Assembly: GCF_003054285.1 (NCBI RefSeq)
Contig: NZ_QBKS01000001.1
Location: 1,922,001-1,986,000 of the forward strand
DNA: 64,000 nucleotides
Direction of reading: 5' to 3'
Source of the DNA: Litoreibacter ponti
Lineage (GTDB): Bacteria; Pseudomonadota; Alphaproteobacteria; Rhodobacterales; Rhodobacteraceae
Below, one piece after another: positions 16,784-25,254 of this stretch (within the stretch, counting starts at the first letter, position 1; the number at the start of each line of letters is the position of its first letter). The translations under genes were made by a program, and so were the position numbers. The notes under the pieces were generated by a model. That model searched no databases. It had not been told where the DNA came from and worked only from the letters and a program-made list of their open reading frames with translations.

Positions 16784-17746
16784 ATGACCCTGCGTCCTAC
16801 ATCCGATCCGACGCCGGGGCGCTATTACCAAGCCAAAGGCAGCGACACCTGGCTGAAGCTGATTGGTCGTGCCTATGGGGCGCGCTCGGGCAGCAAAAGA
16901 CGGCTGGCGCTGTCGAAGATGGCCAATAATCACCCCGACAACTGGCGCCTGCAGCGCGATCCCAAGAACGACTTTGAGGAGGCGCATTATCCGCACGGAT
17001 TGGTGTCGCTGAGCCGCAGGTTCTCCTGCACCGAGGCGGATTTCGAAACACCATCTGCTGAAAAGGTGAAGAGCGGCAGTTGCCGGGCTATTGTCTATAT
17101 TCCGCCCGAGGACGACATCTGGTTCGACCGCCCGCCGGAGGTTGTGCAACGCAAGGGTGCGATGTGCTGGGCCGCGGCGTTGTCGAGCCTGTCGCGCACG
17201 CGGCGTTTGGCACGCCGGTTTCGCAGCCAAAACCGGCTGGTGCGTGTTGCGCGCAAGAAACTGAAAACCAAAAAGACCGGCCGCGAGATCAGCATCGTGA
17301 CGGGTGAGGCCCATGACAACGGGCTGCGCGTAATCCCCAACATCGCCGATGCCGACACGGGCACAAGGCGTGGTGAAGAAACCGTCGCCTTGCTGGCGGA
17401 GTTCATGGGCCTCAACTACACGGCCTTTTTCGGCGATGGCGGGCCGGGTGACCTCCAGCAGGACTCCGATGATGAGATCACGCTGGAGGCCATTCACGAG
17501 CGGTTAAGCATTGCTGGCGGGCCGATCATCATTTTTCGCAGCAACCGCGGCTCTCCGGGGCATGTCAGCGTCGTATTCGGGGCGTCCCTCGTGGACAATG
17601 TCTACATGGAAATGGACCCGTTCCGCGCGCCATTTCGAAGCGGGCCTGTCTTCGGGCGCAGACGCACCCGAGTGATCCGCAACCGGGCCGATCTTGGAAG
17701 CGACCCGTTCCTGACCCCGAGCGAGGAGATCTATGTCTTGTTCTGA
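16784..17746 (+). CDS. Papain-like cysteine peptidase with a LysM-like N-terminal region
   Basis: 320 residues, no signal peptide. Residues 12-58 ('GRYYQAKGSDTWLKLIGRAYG...NNHPDNWRL') look like a diverged LysM module. From about 118 there is a papain-type core: Q122 followed five residues later by C128 ('GAMCWAAAL', the QX5CW pattern), H260 in 'PGHVSVVFG', and an acidic partner probably D278 ('MEMDPF'). A very basic stretch (138-167) lies just after the Cys. It stands alone between the esterase and mcl1. The role could be peptidoglycan- or toxin-related; this is inference. Confidence 0.7.
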   Translation: MTLRPTSDPTPGRYYQAKGSDTWLKLIGRAYGARSGSKRRLALSKMANNHPDNWRLQRDPKNDFEEAHYPHGLVSLSRRFSCTEADFETPSAEKVKSGSCRAIVYIPPEDDIWFDRPPEVVQRKGAMCWAAALSSLSRTRRLARRFRSQNRLVRVARKKLKTKKTGREISIVTGEAHDNGLRVIPNIADADTGTRRGEETVALLAEFMGLNYTAFFGDGGPGDLQQDSDDEITLEAIHERLSIAGGPIIIFRSNRGSPGHVSVVFGASLVDNVYMEMDPFRAPFRSGPVFGRRRTRVIRNRADLGSDPFLTPSEEIYVLF

Positions 17747-17786
17747 TGGCTGCAGAGGGTTTTGCTGCAGCGCGGCGCTTGCGCAG

Positions 17787-17833
17787 CTTTGCGCAATATC
17801 CTATCAGCTTGAGTAAGTTTTGCGAAACATCCT
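17787..17833 (+). promoter_or_regulatory. Direct repeat upstream of mcl1
   Basis: ctttgcgcaatatcct (17787-17802) is repeated as ttttgcgaaacatcct (17818-17833), identical at 13 of 16 positions and 31 bp apart, about three helical turns. The second copy ends 20 bases before the mcl1 ATG. The TTTGC(G) core is similar to sites of RamB-type regulators known to control acetyl-CoA assimilation genes; assignment to RamB is inference. Confidence 0.5.
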
Positions 17834-17853
17834 TACTTTCGAGAGAGACCGCC

Positions 17854-18810
17854 ATGAGCTTCCGCCTGCAACCGCCCTCCCCCGCCCGCCCGAACCGCTG
17901 CCAGCTTTTCGGCCCCGGCTCGCGCACGGCACTGTTCGAGAAGATGGCGGCCTCGGACGCGGATGTGATCAACCTCGATCTCGAGGATTCGGTGGCCCCG
18001 TCGGACAAGGACGCCGCGCGCGCCAATGTCATTCAGGCGACCCATGAGGTCGACTGGGGCAATAAGTACTTGTCGGTGCGCATCAACGGGCTCGACACGC
18101 CGTATTGGTACCGCGATGTGGTTGATTTGCTGGAACAATCCAGCGAGCGGCTGGATCAGATCATGATCCCCAAAGTGGGCTGCGCGGGCGATATCTACGC
18201 AGTGGACGCGCTGGTCACGGCCATTGAGGCTGCGAAAGGGCGCAGCAAGCGGGTGTCCTTCGAGGTCATCATCGAAAGCGCCGCGGGCATCGCCCATGCG
18301 GAAGAGATCGCAGCCGCCTCGCCGCGGATGCAGGCGATGTCGCTGGGGGCTGCCGATTTCGCGGCCTCGATGGGGATGCAGACCACCGGGATCGGCGGCA
18401 CGCAGGAGAATTACTACATGCTGCAGGGCGGCGAGCAGCACTGGTCCGACCCGTGGCATTGGGCGCAGGCGAAGATCGTCGCCGCCGCCCGCACCCATGG
18501 GGTGCTGCCGGTGGATGGGCCGTTTGGCGACTTCTCCGACGATGAAGGCTACCGCGCACAGGCGCGCCGCTCGGCGGTGCTGGGCATGGTCGGCAAATGG
18601 GCGATCCACCCCAAGCAGATCGCGCTGGCCAACGAGGTCTTCACCCCATCCGAGGCGCAAATCACCGAGGCGCGCGAGATTCTGGCCGCGATGGAAGACG
18701 CCAAAGCCAAGGGAGAAGGCGCGACGGTCTACAAGGGGCGGTTGGTCGATATCGCGTCGATCAAGCAGGCCGAGGTGATCGTGGCGCAATTCGAGATGAT
18801 CAACGCCTGA
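17854..18810 (+). CDS. mcl1: L-malyl-CoA / beta-methylmalyl-CoA lyase
   Basis: 318 residues from ATG 17854 behind 'gagagag'. HpcH/HpaI-CitE fold. It cleaves beta-methylmalyl-CoA to glyoxylate and propionyl-CoA, and L-malyl-CoA to glyoxylate and acetyl-CoA, in the ethylmalonyl-CoA pathway. 'RPNRCQLFGPGSR' (CoA phosphate contacts), 'VINLDLEDSVAP' (metal Asp/Glu), 'FEVIIESAAGI' (metal Glu) and 'GKWAIHPKQI' near the C-terminus match the Mcl1 group rather than CitE. The phaA and phaB genes at 40-42 kb would supply the same pathway. Confidence 0.93.
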   Translation: MSFRLQPPSPARPNRCQLFGPGSRTALFEKMAASDADVINLDLEDSVAPSDKDAARANVIQATHEVDWGNKYLSVRINGLDTPYWYRDVVDLLEQSSERLDQIMIPKVGCAGDIYAVDALVTAIEAAKGRSKRVSFEVIIESAAGIAHAEEIAAASPRMQAMSLGAADFAASMGMQTTGIGGTQENYYMLQGGEQHWSDPWHWAQAKIVAAARTHGVLPVDGPFGDFSDDEGYRAQARRSAVLGMVGKWAIHPKQIALANEVFTPSEAQITEAREILAAMEDAKAKGEGATVYKGRLVDIASIKQAEVIVAQFEMINA

Positions 18811-18826
18811 TCCTCTGGGCGCGGGG

Positions 18827-18868
18827 AAGCGCCTTGCAAGGCGCTTGACGCGTTTTCCAAAACGCGTC
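18827..18868. repeat. Tandem short palindromes (dispersed repeat copy 2)
   Basis: A perfect 20-bp palindrome (18827-18846, half-site aagcgccttg) abuts an inverted repeat, gacgcgtttt (18847-18856), cc, aaaacgcgtc (18859-18868). It lies 16 bases after the mcl1 stop. The half-sites are close to those at 3834-3876 but in the reverse order. Confidence 0.8.
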
Positions 18869-18881
18869 CCCGACCCGGCAT

Positions 18882-19403
18882 CTAGGGGCGGATCTTCAAG
18901 GCGACGCGCAGATCGTGGATGGCCTCGCGTTGTCGTTCCGACAGGGTGTCGCCAGATGCTGCCTTGAGCATCTCGGTCAAATCATCCCAGCTGTTCTGGC
19001 CGTCGATATTGTGCAGGCGGCGGCCCACGCGGGAGATCGCCTCGGTCTCGCCCTGGCACTGCTGGATCAGGAACCGCGCGAGCGTGTCCATCTCCTCACC
19101 ATCCTCGGCGGACAGCTGATAATGCTGGCGCAATGCCGTGTGAAGCCGCTGCCGGGCCTCCTTCGTAGGCAAATCATCAAGCCCCATGAAGGCCTGTGCG
19201 ATGGTCGCCACAGCCAAGCGCGGGTCGTCGACCCCTTGCACCGGATGCTCTTTTGTCTGGCGGCGGAAGGCGATCTTGCGCGGCGCATTGCGCGCGACGG
19301 TGACCGCATCCTGCGCGGCGGAGATCGCATCGCGCGGATTGTTCCTGATCCACCACCAGATCGCCCCACCCACCAAGGCCAAAATCGCAAGTACAACTGG
19401 CAT
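18882..19403 (-). CDS. Membrane-anchored TerB-like hypothetical protein
   Basis: 173 residues from ATG 19403; 'aaggga' lies 10 bases upstream. A TTG 24 bases further out is less likely. One N-terminal helix ('VVLAILALVGGAIWWWI') anchors a helical cytoplasmic part whose pattern ('DDPRLAVATIAQAFMGLDDLPTKEARQRLHTALRQHY' to 'EMDTLARFLIQQ') recalls TerB-type domains. Function unknown. It converges on mcl1. Confidence 0.7.
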   Translation of the reverse strand: MPVVLAILALVGGAIWWWIRNNPRDAISAAQDAVTVARNAPRKIAFRRQTKEHPVQGVDDPRLAVATIAQAFMGLDDLPTKEARQRLHTALRQHYQLSAEDGEEMDTLARFLIQQCQGETEAISRVGRRLHNIDGQNSWDDLTEMLKAASGDTLSERQREAIHDLRVALKIRP

Positions 19404-19487
19404 AGCCTTAAAATCCCTTTGGTCCAAATACTGCGGCCCAGACTAGGGGGCGGTCTGGGGCCTGCAAAGGGAAAAGTCAGGGCAGTT

Positions 19488-19829
19488 TCATGTCCTGTGA
19501 TAGGTGAGTGCGGCCATGATCAGCGCCTCGAGCGGCTGCGCCTCCGCTTCGGCCACAGTGTCGAAGAGCACGGCGCAGTTGCCCTCGAACCGGCCGGGAT
19601 GCAGCGCCGCGTAATCCGCGATCAGCGACGTGGCGCAATGGGCATAGAGCGCGAAACTGCCCTGCTTGGGGCAGCCGATCCGCAGGGGCGAGCCGTGGGG
19701 GGCCTTGAACGACGGCTGACCCCATTTGACGCTTTCCTCCACTGCAATGCCCTTGGACGCGGCGCAGGCAAGGATGCGCGCGCGCAGGTGGTCGAGACCT
19801 GCGCGCTGTTTATGTGTCAGGTCGCTCAC
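19488..19829 (-). CDS. DUF1801 domain protein
   Basis: 113 residues. DUF1801/YdhG-like proteins have a SufE/frataxin-like fold; 'EESVKWGQPSFKAP' and 'KQGSFALYAHC' are the family's recognisable strands. Biochemical role not established. Its start overlaps the stop of the AraC-type gene by 4 bases, so the two form an operon. Confidence 0.82.
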   Translation of the reverse strand: MSDLTHKQRAGLDHLRARILACAASKGIAVEESVKWGQPSFKAPHGSPLRIGCPKQGSFALYAHCATSLIADYAALHPGRFEGNCAVLFDTVAEAEAQPLEALIMAALTYHRT

Positions 19830-20662
19830 TTCAGCGGCACGCAGACGTCGGTCAGCAGCTCCTCGGGAGCGACCTCCTTGGGATCGTTGAGATAGACCTC
19901 CATCGGGGCGCTGTCGCCGGGCTCTTCACCGCTTTCGGGCAACCAGACGCCGTAGAGATACTGATAGGCCGCCATCAGCCCTGAATACGATCCCTTGTAA
20001 TGCATCACGGCCATCTTGCCCGCGGGGATCGTGATCTCTTCGACCTCCTCGAACATTTCGAAATCCTCGCCGACCAGAATGCCGGCGTGGGATCGCAGCT
20101 CAGCCTCCGGCGTCGCCGCCGGGTCGTCATAGTAAAGCCCGGCCATGCCGCGGGCGTGGGGCCAGAGGTTGCGGGCGTTGAACAGGGTCGCGACATGCTC
20201 GAATTTGCGGCCGATCTCGAGATACGGCCCGGTATGGGCGATGGCGGCGAGCCGCGCGCCGGGATGATGGGTCACTTCGGTGGGGAACATGGGGTAGTCT
20301 CCGGTTTTGGGGGATGGGCGCGGAGACATCAGCGTCCCTCGCGCACGAAACGCCGCAGGCGTCAGGCCGTAGCCTGTCTTGAAGATGCGGGTGAAGCTTT
20401 GCGGGCTGCCAAATCCTGCTCGCTCGGCCACCTCCGCCACCGGCCAGTCCCGCTGGACCAGCCAGCACGCCGCACGGTGCAGCCGAATGCGGCGCACCGT
20501 CTCCGCGCAGGTCTCGCCGGTCATGGCGTGGTAGACCCTGTGCCAGTGAAACCGGCTCATCGCCGCCACATCCGCCAGCGCGTCGAGCGACAGATCGCCC
20601 GCCGGGTTCTCATGGATGTGGTCCAGCACCCTCAGGATGCGGGCCTCGTAGGGATGGGTCAT
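19826..20662 (-). CDS. AraC-family regulator with GyrI-like effector domain
   Basis: 278 residues from 'MTHPYEARILRVLDHI'. Two helix-turn-helix units of the AraC/XylS type occupy about residues 1-105 ('LALDALADVAAMSRFHWHRVYHAMTGET'-like, and 'PVAEVAERAGFGSPQSFTRIFK'). A GyrI-like small-molecule binding domain follows (about 128-278, 'RLAAIAHTGPYLEIG', 'GVWLPESGEEPGD'). This is the layout of the Rob/SbmC family, which senses drugs or hydrophobic ligands. Partner of the DUF1801 gene. Confidence 0.9.
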   Translation of the reverse strand: MTHPYEARILRVLDHIHENPAGDLSLDALADVAAMSRFHWHRVYHAMTGETCAETVRRIRLHRAACWLVQRDWPVAEVAERAGFGSPQSFTRIFKTGYGLTPAAFRARGTLMSPRPSPKTGDYPMFPTEVTHHPGARLAAIAHTGPYLEIGRKFEHVATLFNARNLWPHARGMAGLYYDDPAATPEAELRSHAGILVGEDFEMFEEVEEITIPAGKMAVMHYKGSYSGLMAAYQYLYGVWLPESGEEPGDSAPMEVYLNDPKEVAPEELLTDVCVPLK

Positions 20663-20782
20663 CTGGGCCTCCGGTCGTCTCGTGCCCCAAGACATGTCAT
20701 AGCCCATCTTCACAAATCTTGCTGAGTTGCATCTGGCGGCCCCTGTGGTCATATACCACCCGAGCAGAGGAGAGGCCCATCC

Positions 20783-21745
<963 letters not shown>

Positions 21746-21773
21746 CCGAGCCGGTAAGAGACGCCCTGACCAG

Positions 21774-21811
21774 AGAAAAAAGGCCGCTCCAATCGGAGCG
21801 GCCTCTCTTTT
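21774..21811. terminator. Bidirectional Rho-independent terminator
   Basis: A perfect 10-bp stem, aggccgctcc (21781-21790), loop aatc, ggagcggcct (21795-21804), has an A-rich tract before it and a T-rich tract after it. It therefore serves both accA (+) and the convergent ETF-QO gene (-). Confidence 0.9.
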
Positions 21812-23461
21812 CTACATATTCGGGTAGTTCGGCCCGTCACCGCCCTGGGGCGTCGTCCAGGTGATGTTCTGGCTTGGGTCCTTGATGTCGCAAGTCTTGC
21901 AGTGCACGCAGTTCTGGAAGTTGATCACGAAGCGGGGCGATTTGCCCTCTTCGCGCACGAACTCGTAGACGCCGGCCGGGCAGTAGCGCGCGGACGGACC
22001 GGCGTAATCATGCAGGTTCACGTTCACCGGGATTTCGGGATCGGCCAGCCGCAGGTGGGCGGGCTGGCTTTCCTCGTGGTTGGTGAAGGAGAAGGCCACG
22101 TTGGTCAGGCGGTCGAAGCTCAGCTTGCCATCGGGCTTGGGATACTCGATCGGCTCGAACTTTGCGGCCTTGCCGGTGGCCTCGGCGTCGGATTTGCCGT
22201 GGTGCAGGTTCAGCGGCGACCAGCCGGTCAGGTTGTTGAGCCACATATCGGCGCCACCCACGGTCAGCGAGGCCGTCAGGCCGTAGTTCGACCACAGCGG
22301 CTTCACGTTGCGCACGCGCTTGAGGTCGCGGCCGATGGCGCCGGTGCGCACCTCGTCGTCGTAGCTGTCCAGTGTGTCGCCGGAGCGGCCCTCGCCAATC
22401 GCTGCGAACGCGGCCTCTGCCGCGGCCTTGCCCGACAGCATCGCGTTATGGTTTCCCTTGATGCGCGGCACGTTGACCATACCAGCGGAGCAGCCCAGCA
22501 AGGCGCCGCCCGGGAAGGCGGTCTTGGGCAGAGACTGCCAGCCGCCCTCGGTGATGGCGCGGGCGCCGTACGCGACGCGCTTGCCGCCTTCCAGCAGCTC
22601 GGCCACCATCGGATGGTGTTTGAAACGCTGGAATTCCATATAGGGGAACAGGTGCGGGTTCTCGTAGTTCAGGTGCACCACGAAGCCGACATAGACCTGA
22701 TTGTTGTCGAGGTGGTAGATGAACGATCCGCCGCCCGCGTTCTTGCCAAGGGGCCAGCCCATCGTGTGCGTGACGGTGCCTTCCTTGTGCTTGGCCGGGT
22801 CGATCTCCCAGATCTCTTTCATGCCAAGGCCGTATTTCTGCGGGTCGCGGCCTTCGCCGAGGTTGTATTTCTCGATCACCTGCTTGGAGAGCGAACCGCG
22901 CACGCCTTCGCCGAGGAAGACGTATTTGCCCAACAGCTCCATGCCCGGTTCGGTGTTTTCGCCATAGGAGCCGTCAGCCTCCAGCCCGAAGACGCCAGCA
23001 ACGACGCCCTTGACCTCGCCCTCGTCGCCATAGACCAGCTCTGAGCAGGCCATGCCGGGGAAGATCTCGACGCCCATCTCTTCGGCCTTCTCGGCCATCC
23101 AGCGGCAGACATTGCCCATGGAGACGATGTAATTGCCGTGGTTGTTCATCAGCGGCGGCATCACGAAGTTGGGGATTTTGACCTGACCGGCCTCGCCCAG
23201 CATGTAGAAATTGTCCTGCTTCACGGGCACGGTGATCGGCGCGCCCATCTCGCGCCAGTCGGGCAGCAGCGCATCGAGGCCCGACGGGTCCAGCACGGCG
23301 CCCGACAGAATATGCGCGCCAACCTCGGAGCCCTTCTCCAACACCACCACGTTCAAGTCCGCGTCGAGCTGTTTCAGACGGATCGCCGCTGACAGGCCAG
23401 CCGGGCCAGCCCCCACGATGACAACGTCATATTCCATGCTTTCGCGTTCGATCTCGGCCAT
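21812..23461 (-). CDS. Electron-transfer flavoprotein:ubiquinone oxidoreductase
   Basis: 549 residues. Passes electrons from ETF (fatty acid and amino acid oxidation) to ubiquinone at the inner membrane. The N-terminal FAD motif 'VIVGAGPAGLSAAIRL' is near residue 14. The C-terminal [4Fe-4S] ligands are in 'YCPAGVYEF' and 'NCVHCKTCDIKDP'. Length and both halves match the eukaryotic and alphaproteobacterial ETF-QO family. It converges on accA. Confidence 0.96.
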   Translation of the reverse strand: MAEIERESMEYDVVIVGAGPAGLSAAIRLKQLDADLNVVVLEKGSEVGAHILSGAVLDPSGLDALLPDWREMGAPITVPVKQDNFYMLGEAGQVKIPNFVMPPLMNNHGNYIVSMGNVCRWMAEKAEEMGVEIFPGMACSELVYGDEGEVKGVVAGVFGLEADGSYGENTEPGMELLGKYVFLGEGVRGSLSKQVIEKYNLGEGRDPQKYGLGMKEIWEIDPAKHKEGTVTHTMGWPLGKNAGGGSFIYHLDNNQVYVGFVVHLNYENPHLFPYMEFQRFKHHPMVAELLEGGKRVAYGARAITEGGWQSLPKTAFPGGALLGCSAGMVNVPRIKGNHNAMLSGKAAAEAAFAAIGEGRSGDTLDSYDDEVRTGAIGRDLKRVRNVKPLWSNYGLTASLTVGGADMWLNNLTGWSPLNLHHGKSDAEATGKAAKFEPIEYPKPDGKLSFDRLTNVAFSFTNHEESQPAHLRLADPEIPVNVNLHDYAGPSARYCPAGVYEFVREEGKSPRFVINFQNCVHCKTCDIKDPSQNITWTTPQGGDGPNYPNM

Positions 23462-23642
23462 GTTGCAAATCCTCTGAAAAGCCTCCCGCGCGGGAGCGTC
23501 ACGGTTTTGTAGCGTGTATCGTTCAATCAGGCAGGAGTGTAGGTGGCAAATGCGACGTTGCGTCGCCGCATTCGTGCGGCTTGGGGTTTCCGCCCCGCCG
23601 CACCCGCGCTACATCGCCGCGCAGACCAAAGGAGCCCGCGTC

Positions 23643-23960
23643 ATGTCCGTCTTGCGAATGATCTACCTCGCCCTTGCCATCTGGGGCGCGATCCACCCGA
23701 TGTATTACTTCGTCAGCTGGTTCAACGAGAACGGCTATTCGCTGTCGGCCATGGTCGACGCGTGGCACGTCAACGCGGCCAGCTCAGGGCTTGTCTGGGA
23801 CCTGACGATCGCCGCCGTGACACTGACGGTCTGGATCATCGCCGAGGTCGCGGCGCGGCGCAATTGGCTGGCGCTGGTTGCCATCCCCGCCACGTTCTGT
23901 ATCGGTGTGTCCTGCGGCTTGCCGCTCTACCTTTTCCTGCGCACAAGGCCCGCTGCCTGA
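23643..23960 (+). CDS. DUF2834 membrane protein
   Basis: 105 residues from ATG 23643 behind 'aaaggag'. Three hydrophobic helices; 'IYLALAIWGAIHPMYYFVSWF' and 'VNAASSGLVWDLTIAAVTLTVWIIAE' fit DUF2834. Function unknown. The stop is 1 base before the lysA start, so the two are probably cotranscribed. Confidence 0.82.
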   Translation: MSVLRMIYLALAIWGAIHPMYYFVSWFNENGYSLSAMVDAWHVNAASSGLVWDLTIAAVTLTVWIIAEVAARRNWLALVAIPATFCIGVSCGLPLYLFLRTRPAA

Positions 23961-23961
23961 T

Positions 23962-25227
23962 ATGGACCACTTTCTCTACAAGGACGGCATCCTGCACGCC
24001 GAGGACGTCGCGATTTCCGACATCGCAGCCCAGGTGGGCGCGCCGTTCTATGTCTACTCCACCGCCACGCTGACCCGGCATTTCAAACTGTTCGATGACG
24101 CGCTCAGCTGGGGCGAGCACCTTGTGTGCTACGCGATGAAGGCCAATTCCAACGTGGCCGTGCTGAAGCTTCTGGGCGATCTGGGCGCAGGAATGGACGT
24201 GGTGTCCATCGGGGAATACATGCGCGCTCGCGCCGCCGGTGTGCCGGGCGAGCGGATCGTCTTTTCCGGCGTCGGCAAGACCCGCGAAGAGATGCGCTTG
24301 GCGCTTGAGGGCGGCATCCGACAGTTCAACATCGAAAGCGAGCCGGAGATGCTTGCGCTCTCGGACGTCGCTGAAAGCATGGGGAAAACTGTGCCCGTGA
24401 CGATCCGGGTGAACCCGGATGTGGATGCGAAAACCCACGAGAAAATCGCCACCGGCAAGTCGGAAAACAAGTTCGGCATCCCGATCAGCCGTGCGCGCGA
24501 GGTCTACGCGCAGGCCGCTGGCCTGCCGGGGCTGGAGGTCATCGGGATCGACGTACATATCGGCAGCCAACTGACCCAGCTGGAGCCATTCGGGCTGGCG
24601 TTCGAGAAGGTCGCCGAGCTGACCGAAATGCTGCGCGCCGAAGGGCACGACATTCGCCGCCTCGATCTGGGCGGCGGGCTCGGCATTCCCTACGAGCGCT
24701 CCAATGACGCGCCCCCGTTGCCACAGGAGTTCGGCGAGCTGGTGCGCGAGAAAGTCGGCCATCTGGGCTGCGAGATCGAGATCGAGCCGGGCCGCCTGAT
24801 CGCGGGTAACGCGGGTCTGATGGTTTCCGAGGTGATCTATGTGAAAGAGGGCGAGGACCGCCAGTTCCTGATCATCGACGCGGCGATGAACGACCTAATC
24901 CGCCCCGCCATGTACGGCGCGCATCACGACATCATCCCCGTGGTCGAGCCCGCCCCGGGCGTCGAGCAGGCCAAGTACGACATCGTCGGCCCGGTCTGCG
25001 AAAGCGGCGACACTTTCGCCAAGCAGCGCGTCATGCCGCCGGTCGGCGCGGGCGATCTGGTGGCGTTTCGCTCGGCGGGGGCTTACGGGGCCGTCATGGC
25101 CTCGGAATACAATTCCAGGCCCCTGATCCCGGAAGTTCTGGTGCATGAGGATCAATTCGCTGTCATCCGCCCCCGTCCGACCTTTGACGAGATGATAAAT
25201 CGAGATACCATTCCCCTATGGATGTGA
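23962..25227 (+). CDS. lysA: Diaminopimelate decarboxylase
   Basis: 421 residues. Decarboxylates meso-diaminopimelate to L-lysine, PLP-dependent, fold-type III. PLP lysine K60 in 'CYAMKANSN', 'IDVHIGSQ', the glycine-rich phosphate loop 'LDLGGGLGIPY' and the catalytic Cys in 'GPVCESGD' are present. ATG 23962 follows the DUF2834 stop directly; the upstream extension of the frame belongs to that gene's region. Confidence 0.97.
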   Translation: MDHFLYKDGILHAEDVAISDIAAQVGAPFYVYSTATLTRHFKLFDDALSWGEHLVCYAMKANSNVAVLKLLGDLGAGMDVVSIGEYMRARAAGVPGERIVFSGVGKTREEMRLALEGGIRQFNIESEPEMLALSDVAESMGKTVPVTIRVNPDVDAKTHEKIATGKSENKFGIPISRAREVYAQAAGLPGLEVIGIDVHIGSQLTQLEPFGLAFEKVAELTEMLRAEGHDIRRLDLGGGLGIPYERSNDAPPLPQEFGELVREKVGHLGCEIEIEPGRLIAGNAGLMVSEVIYVKEGEDRQFLIIDAAMNDLIRPAMYGAHHDIIPVVEPAPGVEQAKYDIVGPVCESGDTFAKQRVMPPVGAGDLVAFRSAGAYGAVMASEYNSRPLIPEVLVHEDQFAVIRPRPTFDEMINRDTIPLWM

Positions 25228-25254
25228 CGCTATGGTGTGTCGCCGCCCGCCGGG

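Noticed and set aside
23514..23642. N-terminal extension of the DUF2834 frame up to 23514
   Set aside because: The extension has no family similarity, and a good ribosome site (aaaggag) precedes the internal ATG at 23643.
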